From Amphiura filiformis (lineage: Eukaryota > Echinodermata > Ophiuroidea > Amphilepidida > Amphiuridae), in NCBI RefSeq assembly GCF_039555335.1, contig NC_092637.1, positions 46,517,613 to 46,581,612 on the forward strand: a stretch of DNA of 64,000 nt, read 5' to 3'. Numbering within the stretch: position 1 is the first letter of the stretch; each line of letters starts with the position of its first letter. Below the pieces are notes generated by a model, which did no database searches, was not told the origin of the DNA, and saw only the letters and a program-made list of their open reading frames with translations. Below, piece by piece: positions 46,232 through 58,804 of this stretch. Made by a program: the position numbers and the translations under genes.

Positions 46232-47690
46232 CATACATACATACATACATACATCATCATTTTATTTCATTCAAATCAACATACAAAATATATGTGACGT
46301 GTCATGTCAAAAGGAGACACTTTTGGGCAGGTTATCAATTTTGAGGTTCTTACATATCTTAAATATAGAAATATTTTTGCTCCACAACGCCGTTTTCCCC
46401 AATGAAATCGGACATTCCTAAGCGAAGATATTGAGTTCGTAAGTTATGGTATTATAAAATTGGAAATTGAGATATCGGCCTTTGAAAATATTATTGACAA
46501 TGTTGAGAGTAGGAATTACCTTGAAAATGTCTCAAAAAATACAAGATCCCAGTTATATTCCGGTCTGAAACTATCAGACAATACTTTGAACATTAATAAC
46601 ATCACAAATTCGCAACAAACCCAAATTGTGAAATAATCACCCCCGGACAGATTTTTGGCTATTTCTCTATTTACGATCCTGCCCAAAAGTGTCTCCTTTT
46701 GACATGACACGTCACATATATAAAAGACACAAAATTTGAATGAGGATATGCTCGAAAGGCCCTAAGGTCTGAAGCGAACACCCCCTTACATTACCCTACG
46801 TTACAACATACAATTACACAAACTTAACAAATAAAAGAAAAAAGAAAGAGGAGAAGAACATGCAAAGAAAGAACCAATATAAATATTTATAACATTTCAA
46901 TAAATAGACATTCCATAGTTCACGCAAGAAATCGATAGTTGTGATGGAGATGGGTGAGGTCATTAAATAATGCCTAAATATTAGATGTAATTTTTATTAG
47001 ACTTTTCTTTATTTGTAACTTAAACCGGTTTACTGATTTTGCCATCTTTATATATTTATCAGTAATATTCCATTTCCTAGGACCGGCAGCTCTTATTGTT
47101 TTGTGTGCAAATTCTGTTTTTGTATGACATAATTATATTATAGTCATCGGCATTTCTTGTGTGGTACTTATGTCGATTTATCTGCTGCATGAAATAGTTG
47201 TCGAATGCTACAGGTAACTGATGTGAAAAATGTTTATACATACATATTCTTAATTCTATATGATATGTGTCATAAACATTGAGCAATCCATACTTTTTAA
47301 AATAGGACCAGAGTGACATAAATAATGACTATTTGAAATGATTCTAAGTGCCTTTTTTGAAGTATAAAAATCTTGTCTAAGTATTTCTTACATGTATTTC
47401 CTCATGCTAAAATAGCATAATTTATATAAGGAAGAATTAATGTGCAATATAGTGAATATAAAACTTTCTCTGGTACATAATCCTTAATTTGGTTTATTAC
47501 TCCAATATTCTTTGATATATTATCAATGTGAGTTTTCCATGTCAAATTTTCGTCCATTGTCACTCCTAGGAATTTGGTCTTGTCAACCCGTTCTAGGGTA
47601 GTATTGTCCAATATGATATCTTCTTTTACATTATTTGATATACGTGATTTTTTATGGTTAGTTCATCTGCAAACAATACAAATTCAATAC
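46232..47690 (-). pseudogene. CR1/Jockey-like LINE remnant, RT 3' half and 3' UTR
   Basis: On minus, VLFADELT (about 47,650-47,680) is a degraded catalytic block (FADE for FADD). LERVDKTKFLGVTMDENLTW, then KTHIDNISKNIGVINQIKDY and YCTLILPYINYAILA follow (47402-47611). The C-terminus FKKYGLLNVYDTYHIELRIC, then YKHFSHQLPVAFDNYF and HKYHTRNADDYNI follows (47077-47319). These are the usual thumb/C-terminal blocks of CR1/L2/Jockey-like elements. The 3' UTR runs to an AATAAA-containing tgaatgaaataaaatgatga and a short (ATGT)n tail at 46,232-46,254. A MITE interrupts the 3' UTR. It is frameshifted and inactive. Confidence 0.82.
46291..46718. mobile_element. 428-bp MITE with perfect inverted ends, TA-flanked
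   Basis: The ends tatgtgacgtgtcatgtcaa, then aaggagacacttttgggcag, are perfectly inverted at 46,674-46,718. TA flanks both sides. It lies in the 3' UTR of the LINE remnant. No coding is seen. Confidence 0.88.
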
Positions 47691-47754
47691 ATACAAAAGA
47701 AATAATAATGGGGCACTCCACATTGGGGCACTGCACATTGAATATTGTTATATT

Positions 47755-49100
47755 CGCAGTCAAGTCCATTTATGCGAGTCCATTTATGCGAAAAATCCGA
47801 ATAAAAGAACTTTTCCAACAGTATAACCTATAAAACGCACAACGTAACAAAAATTAAACCCTTTTTGATTTTTTCATTCTTCAAAAAATATTAACCGGAG
47901 GTAAAGTAAAGTCCATTTATGCGAAAAAAAGAACTTTTCCGACAGTGTAACTTCCAAAATGCATAACGTAACAGAAAATTAGACATCTCGAATTTTTGCC
48001 TCTCTTCGATAAATATTAACCGAAGGTCAAGTCAGGTCCATTTATGCGGGGAAAAAACAGATAAAAGATATTTCAGACAGTGTAACCTATAAAACGCTTA
48101 ACGTAACAAAATTAGACCTTTTGATTCTTTCCTTTCTTCGATAAATATTAACCGGAGGTAATGTCAAGTCCATTCATACGAAAAAAATCCGGATAAAAGA
48201 ACTTTTTTCGACAATGTAACCTATACAACGCATAACGTATCAAAAATTAGACACTTTTGAATTTTTTCCTTTCTTCGATAAATATCAACCGAAGGTAATG
48301 TCAAGTCCATTTATACGAAAACATCCGGATAAAGGAACTTCTCCGACAGTGTAACCTCCAAAACGCATCACGTAACAAAAATATTAGACCCCTTAGAATT
48401 GTTCTTTTTTCGATGAATCTTTGCCGCAGGTCCAGTCAAGTCCATTTATGCGACAACATTCGGATAAAAGACCTTTTCTTTTCCGACAGTGTAACCAAAA
48501 TGCATAACGTAACAAAAAATAGACCCACCCGATACTTTTTCTTTCTTTAATATATATTAACCGGAGGTGAAGTCAGCTCGATTCATGCAAAACACTCCGG
48601 ATAAGACATTTCTGGAGCTGTGAGGCGGGGGTGGGGGCAAATTCGATGCGGACGACATAACATGGGCGAGATTTAGCTTGGATATATATTATAGAGAGAC
48701 GTCTTTAAACATACGATGTTTCAAGCATTTTTCATTTTTGATAATTTTATGTAGGGGACAAAATTGATGCGGACGAGACAAGATGGGCATAGCCGGATAA
48801 GAGAACGTTTCTGACAGTGTAACCTCCAAAACGCATAACGTAACAAAAAATTAGACCCTCTCGATTTTTGCTTTCTTCAATAAATATTAACCGGAGGTCA
48901 AGTCAAGTCCATTTATGCGAAAAAAAAACCCGGATAAAAGATCTTTTCCGACAGTGTAACCTTTAAAACGCATAACGTAACAAAATTAGACACTTTTAAT
49001 TTTTTCTTCTTTCTTTCTTTCTTCGATAAATATTAACAAGTCCATCCATACGAAAAAAATCCGAATAAAAGAACTTTTTCAAAAGCGTAACCTCAAATAT
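47755..49100. repeat. Tandem satellite, about 120-bp units, roughly ten copies
   Basis: Each unit contains gtcaagtccatttatgcgaa, then ccggataaaagaacttttcc, gacagtgtaacctccaaaac and gcataacgtaacaaaaatta, and then tttcttcgataaatattaac. Units differ by several percent. One unit is interrupted at 48,605-48,790 by gacgagacaagatggg-type text, which forms the next array. Confidence 0.88.
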
Positions 49101-49545
49101 TTTTATGTAGGGGACAAATTTGATTTGGACGAGACAAGATGGGGCGATTTTTGACTTAAACAGAGGTAGTAATGACTTCAAACATACAATGTTTGAAGTA
49201 TTTGTACTTTTTGACTATTTAAATTTGAAATTCTAAGGGGACAAATTTGATTATGGACGAGACAGCATGAGGCGTGTTTTGATTTTAATAAAGGCAGGGA
49301 CGACTTGTTATTTCTGATAATTATATGTAGGAGATAAATTTGATGTGGACGAGACAGCATGGGGATAGTTTTGACTTGAACAGACGGGGACATCTTTGCA
49401 AAAATTATTGTATGTAGGGGGACAAAATTATGGGGACGGGATAGCATGGGGCGAGTTTTGACTTGAATAGAGGGAGAAATAACATTCAATTATAAAATAT
49501 TTCAAGTATTCCTAATCATTTAAATTTTGTTACGTTATGCGTCTG
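49100..49545. repeat. Second tandem satellite, about 105-115 bp units
   Basis: Units contain ggggacaaatttgatttgga, then cgagacaagatggggcgatt and ttgacttaaacagagg. A single unit also lies at 48,630-48,790 inside the previous array. The final bases (tttgttacgttatgcg, 49,527-49,542) are the inverse of the gcataacgtaacaaaa motif of the first array. Confidence 0.8.
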
Positions 49546-49784
49546 TCAGCCAAAAAGCTGCCTTTTTTCTTAGTGCAAAGCGGTTTTGAATCTAATTTGG
49601 TCTGTGTAAAAAATATGCCAAATGTAGTAGAAGTCCATCCTGTAGAGTTCGTGACCAACTCATAGAACAAAGATTTGAAAGTTATTTTGGGATCTTTGAT
49701 TGATTCTGAATCAATTTAGCTTGGGCTCACCTCCTGAAACTCCCGGGCATTCCGGGGAGGGGTCAATCAAGGTTACATGGGGGT

Positions 49785-49928
49785 CAAATTTTCAGAATGC
49801 TCCAATTATGTCAAGTAATATATCAAATTACTTGTGTGGTTATGAGGACTCCAAAAATGTATAGTTTGTTATGTTACCTTTCAAGAGGGCGCTATGACGA
49901 AAAATTTTCATAGGTCAACGACCTTTTT
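49785..49928 (-). repeat. Dispersed repeat matching the loop of the foldback element at 57 kb
   Basis: Text tcaaattttcagaatgctcc, then aatatatcaaattacttg and gagggcgctatgacgaaaaa, is the reverse complement of 57,712-57,865, with few differences. Confidence 0.85.
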
Positions 49929-49929
49929 G

Positions 49930-52195
49930 AATTCTGATCATAGTTATCAACGCCCGATATCGGTGATTGTGGTGTCTAATTATATGTTTTCTTGCATGAG
50001 AAATACAACTACGTAACTAAAACTGTACAAGGAACGGATGACCTCCTAATTACAATATGGATGCTTTTGGCAGCCATGTTGCAAAAGAGGGTCATCGGTT
50101 CCTTGTATAGTTCTAAAGCGGGGCACTCGTGGAGGCAGCCTCACTGAACTCATGTCGCAGTTTCAAAAGTTCACTCTGCATTCATAAAAGTACTCACATG
50201 TTCAGTTTTGTGATATTTTTAAAAGTAACACTATGAAGACTTCCTGCACCTATATTCTTCATCAAATCGATATTTCACAGCAAAACAAATTCAATTTCCT
50301 CGCCACCGTCATGACCGTGTTATCTCTATGATGTCGAAGGGACCGTTCATAATTTCTACTGGAGTTGGGAGCCGGAAGCAGACAGAAAGTCATTGTCAAA
50401 AAGTATATGACCCATTCTCTTATAAAGAAAACCATATGACCCCCTCCAAACTACATACAAATTATATGACCACCCCCTGCTGCATCAATCTGAGAAACAA
50501 TATCAACCCATTTTTAACCTGTGAACTTCAAACCAGAAAAGTAGGCTAAAACTTTTTGATTCCACAACACTGTTTGTGTCTTCATCACTCCATTTTTTTC
50601 GGGCAACGTAATAAAGAAATTATTAAGCAAAAAACGAGATTTCATATCCGGATGGCATCCCTTGAATTTAGTAGCCTCTAAACGCTATTGGGCTTAGCCT
50701 GGCTTCGACCGAATGTTATAAATAAATAAATAAATAAATGAAATAAAATAAATATACCGATGGGTTGGTTTTCAGTGGAAACCAATGCGCCCAATTCTCA
50801 AATTTCTTTCACCCAAGTTCAAGATGGAAATTGATCTTACACTACGATACTAATGTGTACTACAATGATGACATCATGTGGCCAAAATAAGAATGAAAGA
50901 AATATAATTGTACGGAATTATTAAACCAGATAATAATACTCAAAAGTACAGATCGGTCAAAAGATGTAATTGTAAGTAGTTTTTTGTAGATGTAGTTGTA
51001 AGTTCAGCCTGGCACATATTAGTGTATGGCTGTGACCTGAAAAGACATACAGGTTGATCAGCATGTTGAAAATCGGTACGCAGTGGAATTTGTCCATCTG
51101 CATCAATCTCAACGACTGATTAAGACAAAACAGGTCAATGGTTTGGTCAATGGTTGAGGTATTTTCGAGGTAAATCCCACTGGTTTTAATTCTTCTACCT
51201 GTAAATGACTCGTTATCATGGTTATACAGAAACAGTTACCCACTAAGTCCGTTAGTGTTATCCCAGCAAACACAAAAACGTTTTAAAAACGTTTAAAAAA
51301 GTTATATTTTGGCTTTTGGTTTAGGTTAAAACGTTTTGATAACATTAAAATTTGTTAAATGTTTTCAAAAAATGATATTGTAAACTATTTTTGAAAAAAA
51401 TTTTGCCAAATATTTTGTCAATACTCAAAATTACGAAAAATACCACCTGTTGCACTTCTTTGCCCCCACCTGAAATTCACTTTGCCCTCATTTGCCCTCC
51501 TTTACCCCCTAAAAAACATGGCGCCGTCATCGGGGCACCCTAGAATGACGTTGATAGAAACCTCAGGTGGTGACGCATAAGAAGAAAACAAAGATATTAT
51601 TTTAGATATTATAGAGTTGTAAAGGGTAACGAAACCAAATATTTTGGTGTAATATTTTGCACATGCTATTATTTATATACTTTATTATATACTTAGGTCT
51701 GTATTAACTCACATGGGCAGCATGATGGGCGAACTCATGTAAAACATTATCTTGAAAGGGCTTCAAAAATTGGCAATGCGAACTCTCATTTTTTGTAAAT
51801 GTTAGTAAGATTAATGGGAACCCCACGGGGGGGGGGGGTATGTGGGGGAATTCCCCCGTCAGAACTCTTGCCCCCTATCAAATAGTCACTATGAAGCCAT
51901 TCTGAACCACTGTTTCATAAATACATTAATGTTAATATGTTTGATACATACAGATAAGAGCTGGGTTTGTATTTTGTAAAAATATACTGTTAAACAACTA
52001 CCATGATCATTTGATAATTTCTTTGTAAAACGATCCGATATTCATAGCTATCACACAAGAACCAGCAATAAGTATAATCAACGGTACCATAAAATAAGAA
52101 AGTATTCGTTGATAATTTAATCAGGACTGCCGGTCCACTGTTATGGAATTCCCTTAATGATAACCTTGAAGAAGGAAAATAACAAGTATAGTCTC
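49930..52195. other. Stretch without recognisable gene
   Basis: Contains a short (AAAT)n at about 50,720-50,750. A repeat-like block of cgttttaaaaacgtttaaaa, then ggcttttggtttaggttaaa lies at 51,255-51,420; part of it resembles 34,576-34,632. No coding region is supported. Confidence 0.5.
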
Positions 52196-52282
52196 ATTTG
52201 TTTATTTTATTCTTGCAGCCCCATTTTTGTTCTTGTGTCATGTTCAATTCTGGCCTGAAAGGCCTTTCGATCATCTCCTCCA

Positions 52283-52307
52283 CACTTTATAATTATTATT
52301 ATTATTA

Positions 52308-52396
<89 letters not shown>

Positions 52397-52402
52397 ATAA
52401 TA

Positions 52403-52481
<79 letters not shown>

Positions 52482-52494
52482 GTAGTAGTATTAA

Positions 52495-52539
<45 letters not shown>

Positions 52540-52542
52540 TGT
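52283..52542. repeat. (ATT)n microsatellite, about 260 bp
   Basis: Almost pure tta/att units, with an orientation switch (ataataataatta) near 52,393 and an agtagtagta interruption near 52,480. The Tyr, Ile and Asn homopolymer frames are artefacts. Confidence 0.97.
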
Positions 52543-52564
52543 AATGTCAATGTTTTTCAATATT

Positions 52565-52842
52565 ATATCGAATGATTTCAAAAGCAAAGTATATCAGCGT
52601 GTGAATCGACAACAGTTGTAAGAAATGGATTTTTGAATGATGCCATACATCAAATAATAATGTAAATGACGCCATTATAGTTCAGTAATGCTGCTAAAAA
52701 TAAAAAATAATGAGATCATTACAAATAGAGTTACAAGATCTCGTGACTTCAAAATACATTAAATCGGCGTACTAATTGAGAATAACATGCAACAGTTGTT
52801 TAAAATGATCATTATCATTTTTAAATACTGCTAAATATATGA
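52565..52842 (+). repeat. Dispersed repeat, copy 2 (first at 44,025-44,308)
   Basis: Same orientation as copy 1, about 85-90 percent similar by eye. It follows the (ATT)n tract directly. Confidence 0.85.
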
Positions 52843-53324
52843 GGATTTTTTTTGGAACAGGTTCATTAGGTTTGATGATTAACAAATTTAAAAGTTTTTA
52901 ATTTGTCAAAACCAGTTGAAGAAACTTACATTTCTTGCTGACAGTTTCGTCAGTGAACCACTGACTTTCTCGAAGCTTGATGTTGTTGTGATGATCCAAC
53001 AGCTGATGACTGGCGGGAAGTTATGTAACTTCCGGTAGCGATGTTAGTCTTGCTAGCAGTCTCCAACAGTGGATCAAACACGTGACTCAGATTAAAAAAA
53101 ATATGAGAAGTTTGGTTTAAAAAAAATGGCCCTAAATCCAATAGATGCCTTGTGTCACATTTTTCTGGTATATTTTAATATTCTTAAGTTTAAATGACAT
53201 TAACAATTGGAATGGATATATTGTTACTCTAAATTATTTTCCAACTATTTTCAACATGATTTTGTCCCTAAAAATCCTCCAATGCAATATTTTAAAAACG
53301 CTGCCAAAATAAGTTTCATTTATA

Positions 53325-53953
53325 TTTGAATATATGAATACAAAAGCCACCCAAGTTCATACTTTGGCCAAATTGAGTTAAGCATGGGAAAGTGTTGCTA
53401 TACATAGGCCTGTCATATGTATGAAAGAACAACTCAAATTCATCCTCTGTGTCTATTGAGCATGTGAAAAATAGCATGTATGAAAGAATCAACCCATGTC
53501 CATGATTTGAGTCTTGTAACACATTGATTGAAATCCAGTATGTATAAAAGTCCACTTGTAACATCTTCATTGCTGGAGAGTGACTTTTGGAATAAAAAAT
53601 GGGTTTAATCAAGGAAAGTGTGTGGTTTATATTACATGGCAGAATGCTTATCAACATTATACATAACTGTGTGCTTTATTTTGTATTATCTTACTAGTGG
53701 TAATCTCATTCCAACATTATTGTCTTTGTATATGATTCAAAAAACCACCCAAGTCCAGAATTTAAAATTAACCCCACGAAGTCCCTGAAATGCTAATCGT
53801 CACACCTAATACAGTTTAACCCACCCATTTGCACGTACAACTTACCATATTGACCAGGTAAATCTAACTGAAGGAATTAAAATGATACACAGGTTTTTGT
53901 CTCAAAATCACTTCCCATGGACTTGGGTGGAATTTGGATTCATGTATTCATTT
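53325..53953 (-). mobile_element. MITE, second copy of the family at 19,414-20,041
   Basis: Left end tttgaatatatgaatacaaa, then agccacccaagttc; the right end ggacttgggtgg to attcatgtattca is its inverse. The interior (ccatgtaatataaa-type text, then catgctatttttcacatgct on the other strand) matches the first copy in inverse orientation. The 113-residue frame at 53316-53657 is an internal shadow, also present in the first copy. Confidence 0.85.
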
Positions 53954-53959
53954 TATTAT

Positions 53960-54890
53960 TTTCTTCTTCGCACGGGGGAGGTTAAAGGGTTAAAGTGATT
54001 TGCAATTATTTTTTAAAAATATAACCCGCATTAAACTTTTATAACTATTCTAATTAGATTGGCTGATACCTAGCGCCTTTTGGAACCAAACAGTTCGGAG
54101 TTAGGTTACAAAAGGCAGCTATGTTAAAACTTTGCATTGGATAATATTTCTATGGGGCATAATGCTGTTGACAAAAGTTATAAAAAGAGTTACATTTATA
54201 TCGTTAGCCTATCTCTTTGGCTCTGAAGATGGCACTCGCTAGAGTTCCGAAAGCTCAGCCCTCTGAAAAGGACTTATCAGTCTGTTTGTGATGTGACCGA
54301 TGGTATGTAGAAGAAGAAGCATTTTTAGCTGAAATCACATTTTTGGCCTATTTGGTCCCTCTGTGACCTTTGACCCCTTAAGTGTCATGTGACACTTGTC
54401 CTGGTCAATGATGGTTGTGATCAAGTAAGAACAAAATGGGCCAAAGCATGTCTGAGCTAGAGCAAAAAATGTGTACGTTGCGACTGAGAAGAAAGACTGC
54501 GTCTGCGAGCGTGCACAACCGGCAGTTACTTCTTAGTTGAGTTAAAACCCGAAATCTGTGAAAATACCTTATCGAAAACTTGATATGCAACGGCTCGGTG
54601 ATTGACTTGATGATCGTCTGCGCGCAATACCTTCAGACTGTAATCATCCCGATACACTATGCGATATGTATGAATCAATTAAGTTATCTGCATGCTCTTG
54701 ATGAACTCTACCCTGCCGTAACGATATAACGCACGGGAAAGGCTAGGCTTCCATGGTATATCGACAACATCCACCAGGAACGACGCGTCAAAAGACGTCT
54801 GGAACGCAGGTGGCGTAAGCGTCGCTTTGTAATAGACTGTGACGCACTGCTCAATCAGAAAGACAAAGTTAATAAGCTCATTGTTAATGT
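53960..54890. other. Stretch without recognisable gene
   Basis: Nothing recognisable. Short minus frames at 54405-54590 and 54679-54894 show no domain. Confidence 0.5.
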
Positions 54891-54896
54891 TCAATC

Positions 54897-55172
54897 TAAA
54901 GGGTTGACATGGTTCAGGTCTTCAAGATTATGAATGGAATCAATGATATGGACAAGAACAAGCTGTTTGTGATGAAAGATCTTCAAGGCCATGGTGAAGG
55001 ATTCAAAAGCAGCATGCCCGCCTGAACATAAGGAAATACAGCTTCACACATAGAGTGGTGGACCAGTGGAATTCACTTCCTAAGTCAGCTGTAGAGGCAC
55101 CCTCAGTCAACTGATTCAAGAATGAAATAGACAAGTTCTTCGAAGCTAAGTACAACAAGTTTACCTATTAAT
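54897..55172 (+). pseudogene. Non-LTR retrotransposon C-terminal fragment
   Basis: Plus-strand DMVQVFKIMNGINDMDKNKL is followed, in a shifted frame, by ARLNIRKYSFTHRVVDQWNS, then LPKSAVEAPSVN, a stop, and FKNEIDKFFEAKY. FxxRVVxxWNxLPxxVVxAxSVNxFKxxLD is the standard end of CR1/L2-like RT ORFs. One frameshift and one internal stop are visible. Nothing upstream was recognised, so this is a 5'-truncated copy. Confidence 0.85.
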
Positions 55173-55179
55173 TTACGTG

Positions 55180-56220
55180 TAGGTGTACGATAGCCACATG
55201 TCTAAAGCGACATGAACTTATGTCTGAGATCTACAATTCAGATAGGAATCAAACCATTTATAGGAGTTCTTTCCCAGAACAGTTAGCATTTGAAATACAA
55301 TAGAGCGATTAACACTATAATGCTTTCTGGATGTCAAGAAGCACCAATCCAGTAGACAGACCAGCACTGATTTGGTTTCTGATATAATCTTGGAGGTAGA
55401 TTAGACACGTATCTGTGAAATATTTACTTCTGAAACCTGATTGGAACTTCTTTAGTGATCTACAACTTTTTACAGAGTATTTTGATCACCACTTGATTCA
55501 AAGCGAATTTGAACTTGCTGTGATGTTGTAGTATATAGGTGATGTTTAAAGTGTGGCGCAGCGTTAGGGTCAAAACCACTAGAAACGTGCAATTAGCATT
55601 TCCAAAATTGGGAAAATTAAAATGTTATTTTTACCATGTTTACACATGTAAAGTTTACGATTTTTGACCCAGACAAATATGAGCACGTAAAACTTTTTAT
55701 ATGTGACACGTACAAGTAAATTAGCGAATTTTACACATGTAACATACGGGGGGGGGTGAGCTTTACCAGGCCCGTAACAATAAGATACGGGAGCCGGGCG
55801 TCGAGCTTGCCTGACGGGTGTGTGTGTGTGGGGGGGTGTCTGAAGATGGGTGTGCCCTAAGAATTTGGATTTAAAAAAAAAATAGTGCAACGTTTTTACA
55901 AAAAAAGTACATTTTAGATATTATCAACACATGGTGATATACTAGGTAACAGTTCGTCAACCATAAAGTATGCGTTAATATGCGAAAAAAATGAGGTATA
56001 ATCCATTAAGTGCACATGGCTTAAATGCGTCATAACATTTTATGAGTAAACTGATGTGATATTATATAGGTAATTATATTATAGTCGTGCGAATCTTTTC
56101 ATGCCTATTCACCTGTTTAGAAACGTAAAATATGGAAAGTTATTATCATAACAAAGAGCAAGCCGCGAAATATCAGTGCAAATGCTACGGAGCGTAAGAT
56201 GTCTCATGTACTAAAGCCTC
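55180..56220. other. Stretch without recognisable gene
   Basis: Contains the probable 3' UTR of the LINE fragment. Also present are a G-rich tgtgtgtgtgtggggggg run at about 55,820-55,838 and a stretch at 55,880-56,075 similar to 45,760-45,930 (catttaaaaaa...attatcaacacatngtgatatact). Confidence 0.5.
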
Positions 56221-56227
56221 CAGCATA

Positions 56228-56362
56228 CTTTCCTGCCGCTTGCCGCTGCGGCAAGCGGCAGGGCGTTTCAACCAATGACAAGCCTTTATTGTGTCCGTTT
56301 GTCTGCAATGCGCGTGCGCCACGCCGCTCAGCGGCAAGCGGCAGGGTAGTATGAAACCAGCA
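56228..56362. mobile_element. Small GC-rich foldback MITE, copy 2
   Basis: The ends catactttcctgccgcttgc and, inverted, catactaccctgccgcttgc form TIRs of about 30 bases around a core tcaaccaatgacaagccttt. The termini themselves fold (cttgccgctgcggcaag). It is the inverse of copy 1 at 31,995-32,140. Confidence 0.82.
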
Positions 56363-56369
56363 TAACAAG

Positions 56370-57010
56370 TAACATCTTTAATAAGAGTCAGCCAGCATCT
56401 TTTGAGCAAGATATTATTCATTAGTTTCTCGTGGAGTATAGACGAATCCAACGAGCCAAGTCATGGTCAGGATTTGGTCGGCCATTATGGTCCCCGCAAC
56501 ACCAAACTGGTGTTGTGACTGCCCAATTGGGTGGATTAAAGCCGCTTAAAAATCGATGTTAGATTCTTTTGTGTTGTAAACTGTCATCATTCTTTTGTCT
56601 ACGTGTAACACGGGTGATAGAATGCAGTTTAAAATATCCTCTAAGGCCGCATCATGTCACACTTTAGGTGAGATTGAGCCGGGGGGGGGAGCTTTGGCTG
56701 CCATTGAGGTGTAGGAATGCGTGAAATTGGATTCGTCTACAGGCTGTTGATTTGCATAATGCTAGGCCCATCCTGTCTACCAAAACACACGTTGCAAACT
56801 GTAAAAGAAGTCCCAATGTTGTAACCACAAGGCCTGCGCTTTGGCACCACTTCTTTGTTCTATAATGGCAGAAAACTCATGACCGACAAAGTTTCTTTAA
56901 AAACAGTGAATATCATTAACATTACATTTGCATACTTTGATTGCATACCGTAAACACAACACAAAAAGAAACGCCTTACACTGAAAACAAAAACTCGTAT
57001 TATATAAGCT
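56370..57010. other. Stretch without recognisable gene
   Basis: Nothing recognisable. Confidence 0.45.
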
Positions 57011-57017
57011 GAACTAA

Positions 57018-58799
57018 GGGTCAGTCCATGTCAAAACAGACTGAGTGTACACCCACCCTCTTGGATTATGCTCTCCTTTGGCTCAGGGGTACCTTTCATG
57101 GACCCCTAGGTGAGGTCACAAGAAAAAAAATTCAAATTCAATTTCGTTTCCGAATGGCGGGCCATCTAAGTTTGGCGACCTTGACCAAAATTTGGAATTT
57201 AAGGTGTACAAATGACAAAGCGCTCTCTTTGAGAGGCATTTTCTTCTTAATTAAATCAGTTGTGACCCTCTTTTTGAATGTGGTCACTCACTGGCTGTGT
57301 CTGAAATGCCTAATGCCAAAAAAAATTGATTTCGGAATTTCGTTGGGATTTCAGAGGGGGTCAAAATCAACACTTCATACTGTTCAATCAAATTATCTTT
57401 GATTTTGAAGGACCCATGATAATGCCACAGTGCACTTATAGGTCCTAATTATGTTCAGAATGGATTAACCATGTGCCAATGTCTATGAGCAATTCAAAAA
57501 GAGAAATTTCTAGACCCCTACAGAATTTTAGGCCCCCTAAAGTGGTTCAGCCACAAATGGCGCTTAAAATCGGCAAATTTTGACCCTAATAACTTTAGGT
57601 GTACACCAGATATGAATTTCTAGTCTTTTGCATCTGAAAGAATGTAGTCTTATGTTACTAGGAACATAAGATTTGTTTTGTATTTTTGTGTTTTGATACT
57701 TTCAAAAGGTCGTTGACCTATGAACATTTTTCGTCATAGCGCCCTCCTGAAAGGTCTGACACATAACAAACTATACATTTTGGAATCCTCATGACCATAC
57801 GAGTAATTTGATATATTACTTGACATAATTGGGAGCATTCTGAAAATTTGACCCCCATAACCTGTACTTTGCATGTGCATCGTTGCCAGGAAGTGCATTT
57901 TTGACCCCCTTAAAAACCCATACAGAGGATTAGAAAGTAGTTTTTTCTTATTACTTGACTCAAGAGCAACTTGAAATATCAGGATAAATAATACAAATGG
58001 CTATAAAGTGATCAAAAATATAAAAAAATATCATACTAAAATTGGCATTTTGTACCGTATCCTGTACTATGCATGGTATGTTAGGCAAAAATGACTATTT
58101 TTGAAAGCGTCAACTTAATACTAAAACACAAAAATACAAAACAAATCTTATGTTCCTAGTAACATTAAACTACATTCTTTCAGATGCAAAAGACTAGAAA
58201 TTCATATCTGGTGTACACCTAAAGTTATTAGGGGTCAAAATTTGCTGACTTTAAGTGCCATTTGTGGCTGAACCACTTTAGGGGTGGCCTAAAATTCTGT
58301 AGGGGTCTAGAAATTTCTCTTTTTTTTTAATTGCTCATAGACATTGGCATATGGTTAATTCATTCTGAACATAATTAGGACCTATAAGTGCACTGTGACA
58401 TTATTATGGGTCCTTCAAAATCAAGATAATTTGATTGAACAGTACGAAGTGCTGATTTTGACCCCTCTGAAATCCCAACGAAATTCGAAATCTATCTTTT
58501 TGGCATTAGGTATTTCAGACACAGCCAGTGAGTGACCACATTCAAAAAGAGGATCACAACTGATTCAATTAAGAAGAAAGTGCCCCTCAAAGAGAGCACT
58601 TTGTCATTTGGACCCCTTAAATTCACAATTTTGGTCGAGGTCGCCAAACTTTGATTGCCCGCCATTCGCAAACGAAATGGAATTTGAATTTTTTCTTGTG
58701 ACCTCACCTAGGGATCCATGAAAGGTACCCCTGAGCCAAAGGAGAGCAAAATCCAAGAGGGTGGGTGTACACTCAATCTGTTTCGACGTGGACTGACCC
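57018..58799. mobile_element. 1.78-kb foldback element with long TIRs
   Basis: Left end gggtcagtccatgtcaaaac, then agactgagtgtacaccc; the right end is its inverse. CTAA flanks both sides (57014-57017 and 58800-58803). The inverted arms are about 690 bases each (to about 57,705 and from about 58,105) around a loop of about 400 bases. Frames at 57028-57402 and 58492-58707 are mirror images and not genes. No transposase was recognised. Confidence 0.88.
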
Positions 58800-58804
58800 C
58801 TAAG

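Noticed and set aside
52198..52587. Poly-Tyr, poly-Ile and poly-Asn frames
   Set aside because: Produced by the (ATT)n microsatellite.
57028..57402. 124-residue plus-strand frame
   Set aside because: It lies in the arm of the foldback element and is mirrored by 58492-58707; no domain.
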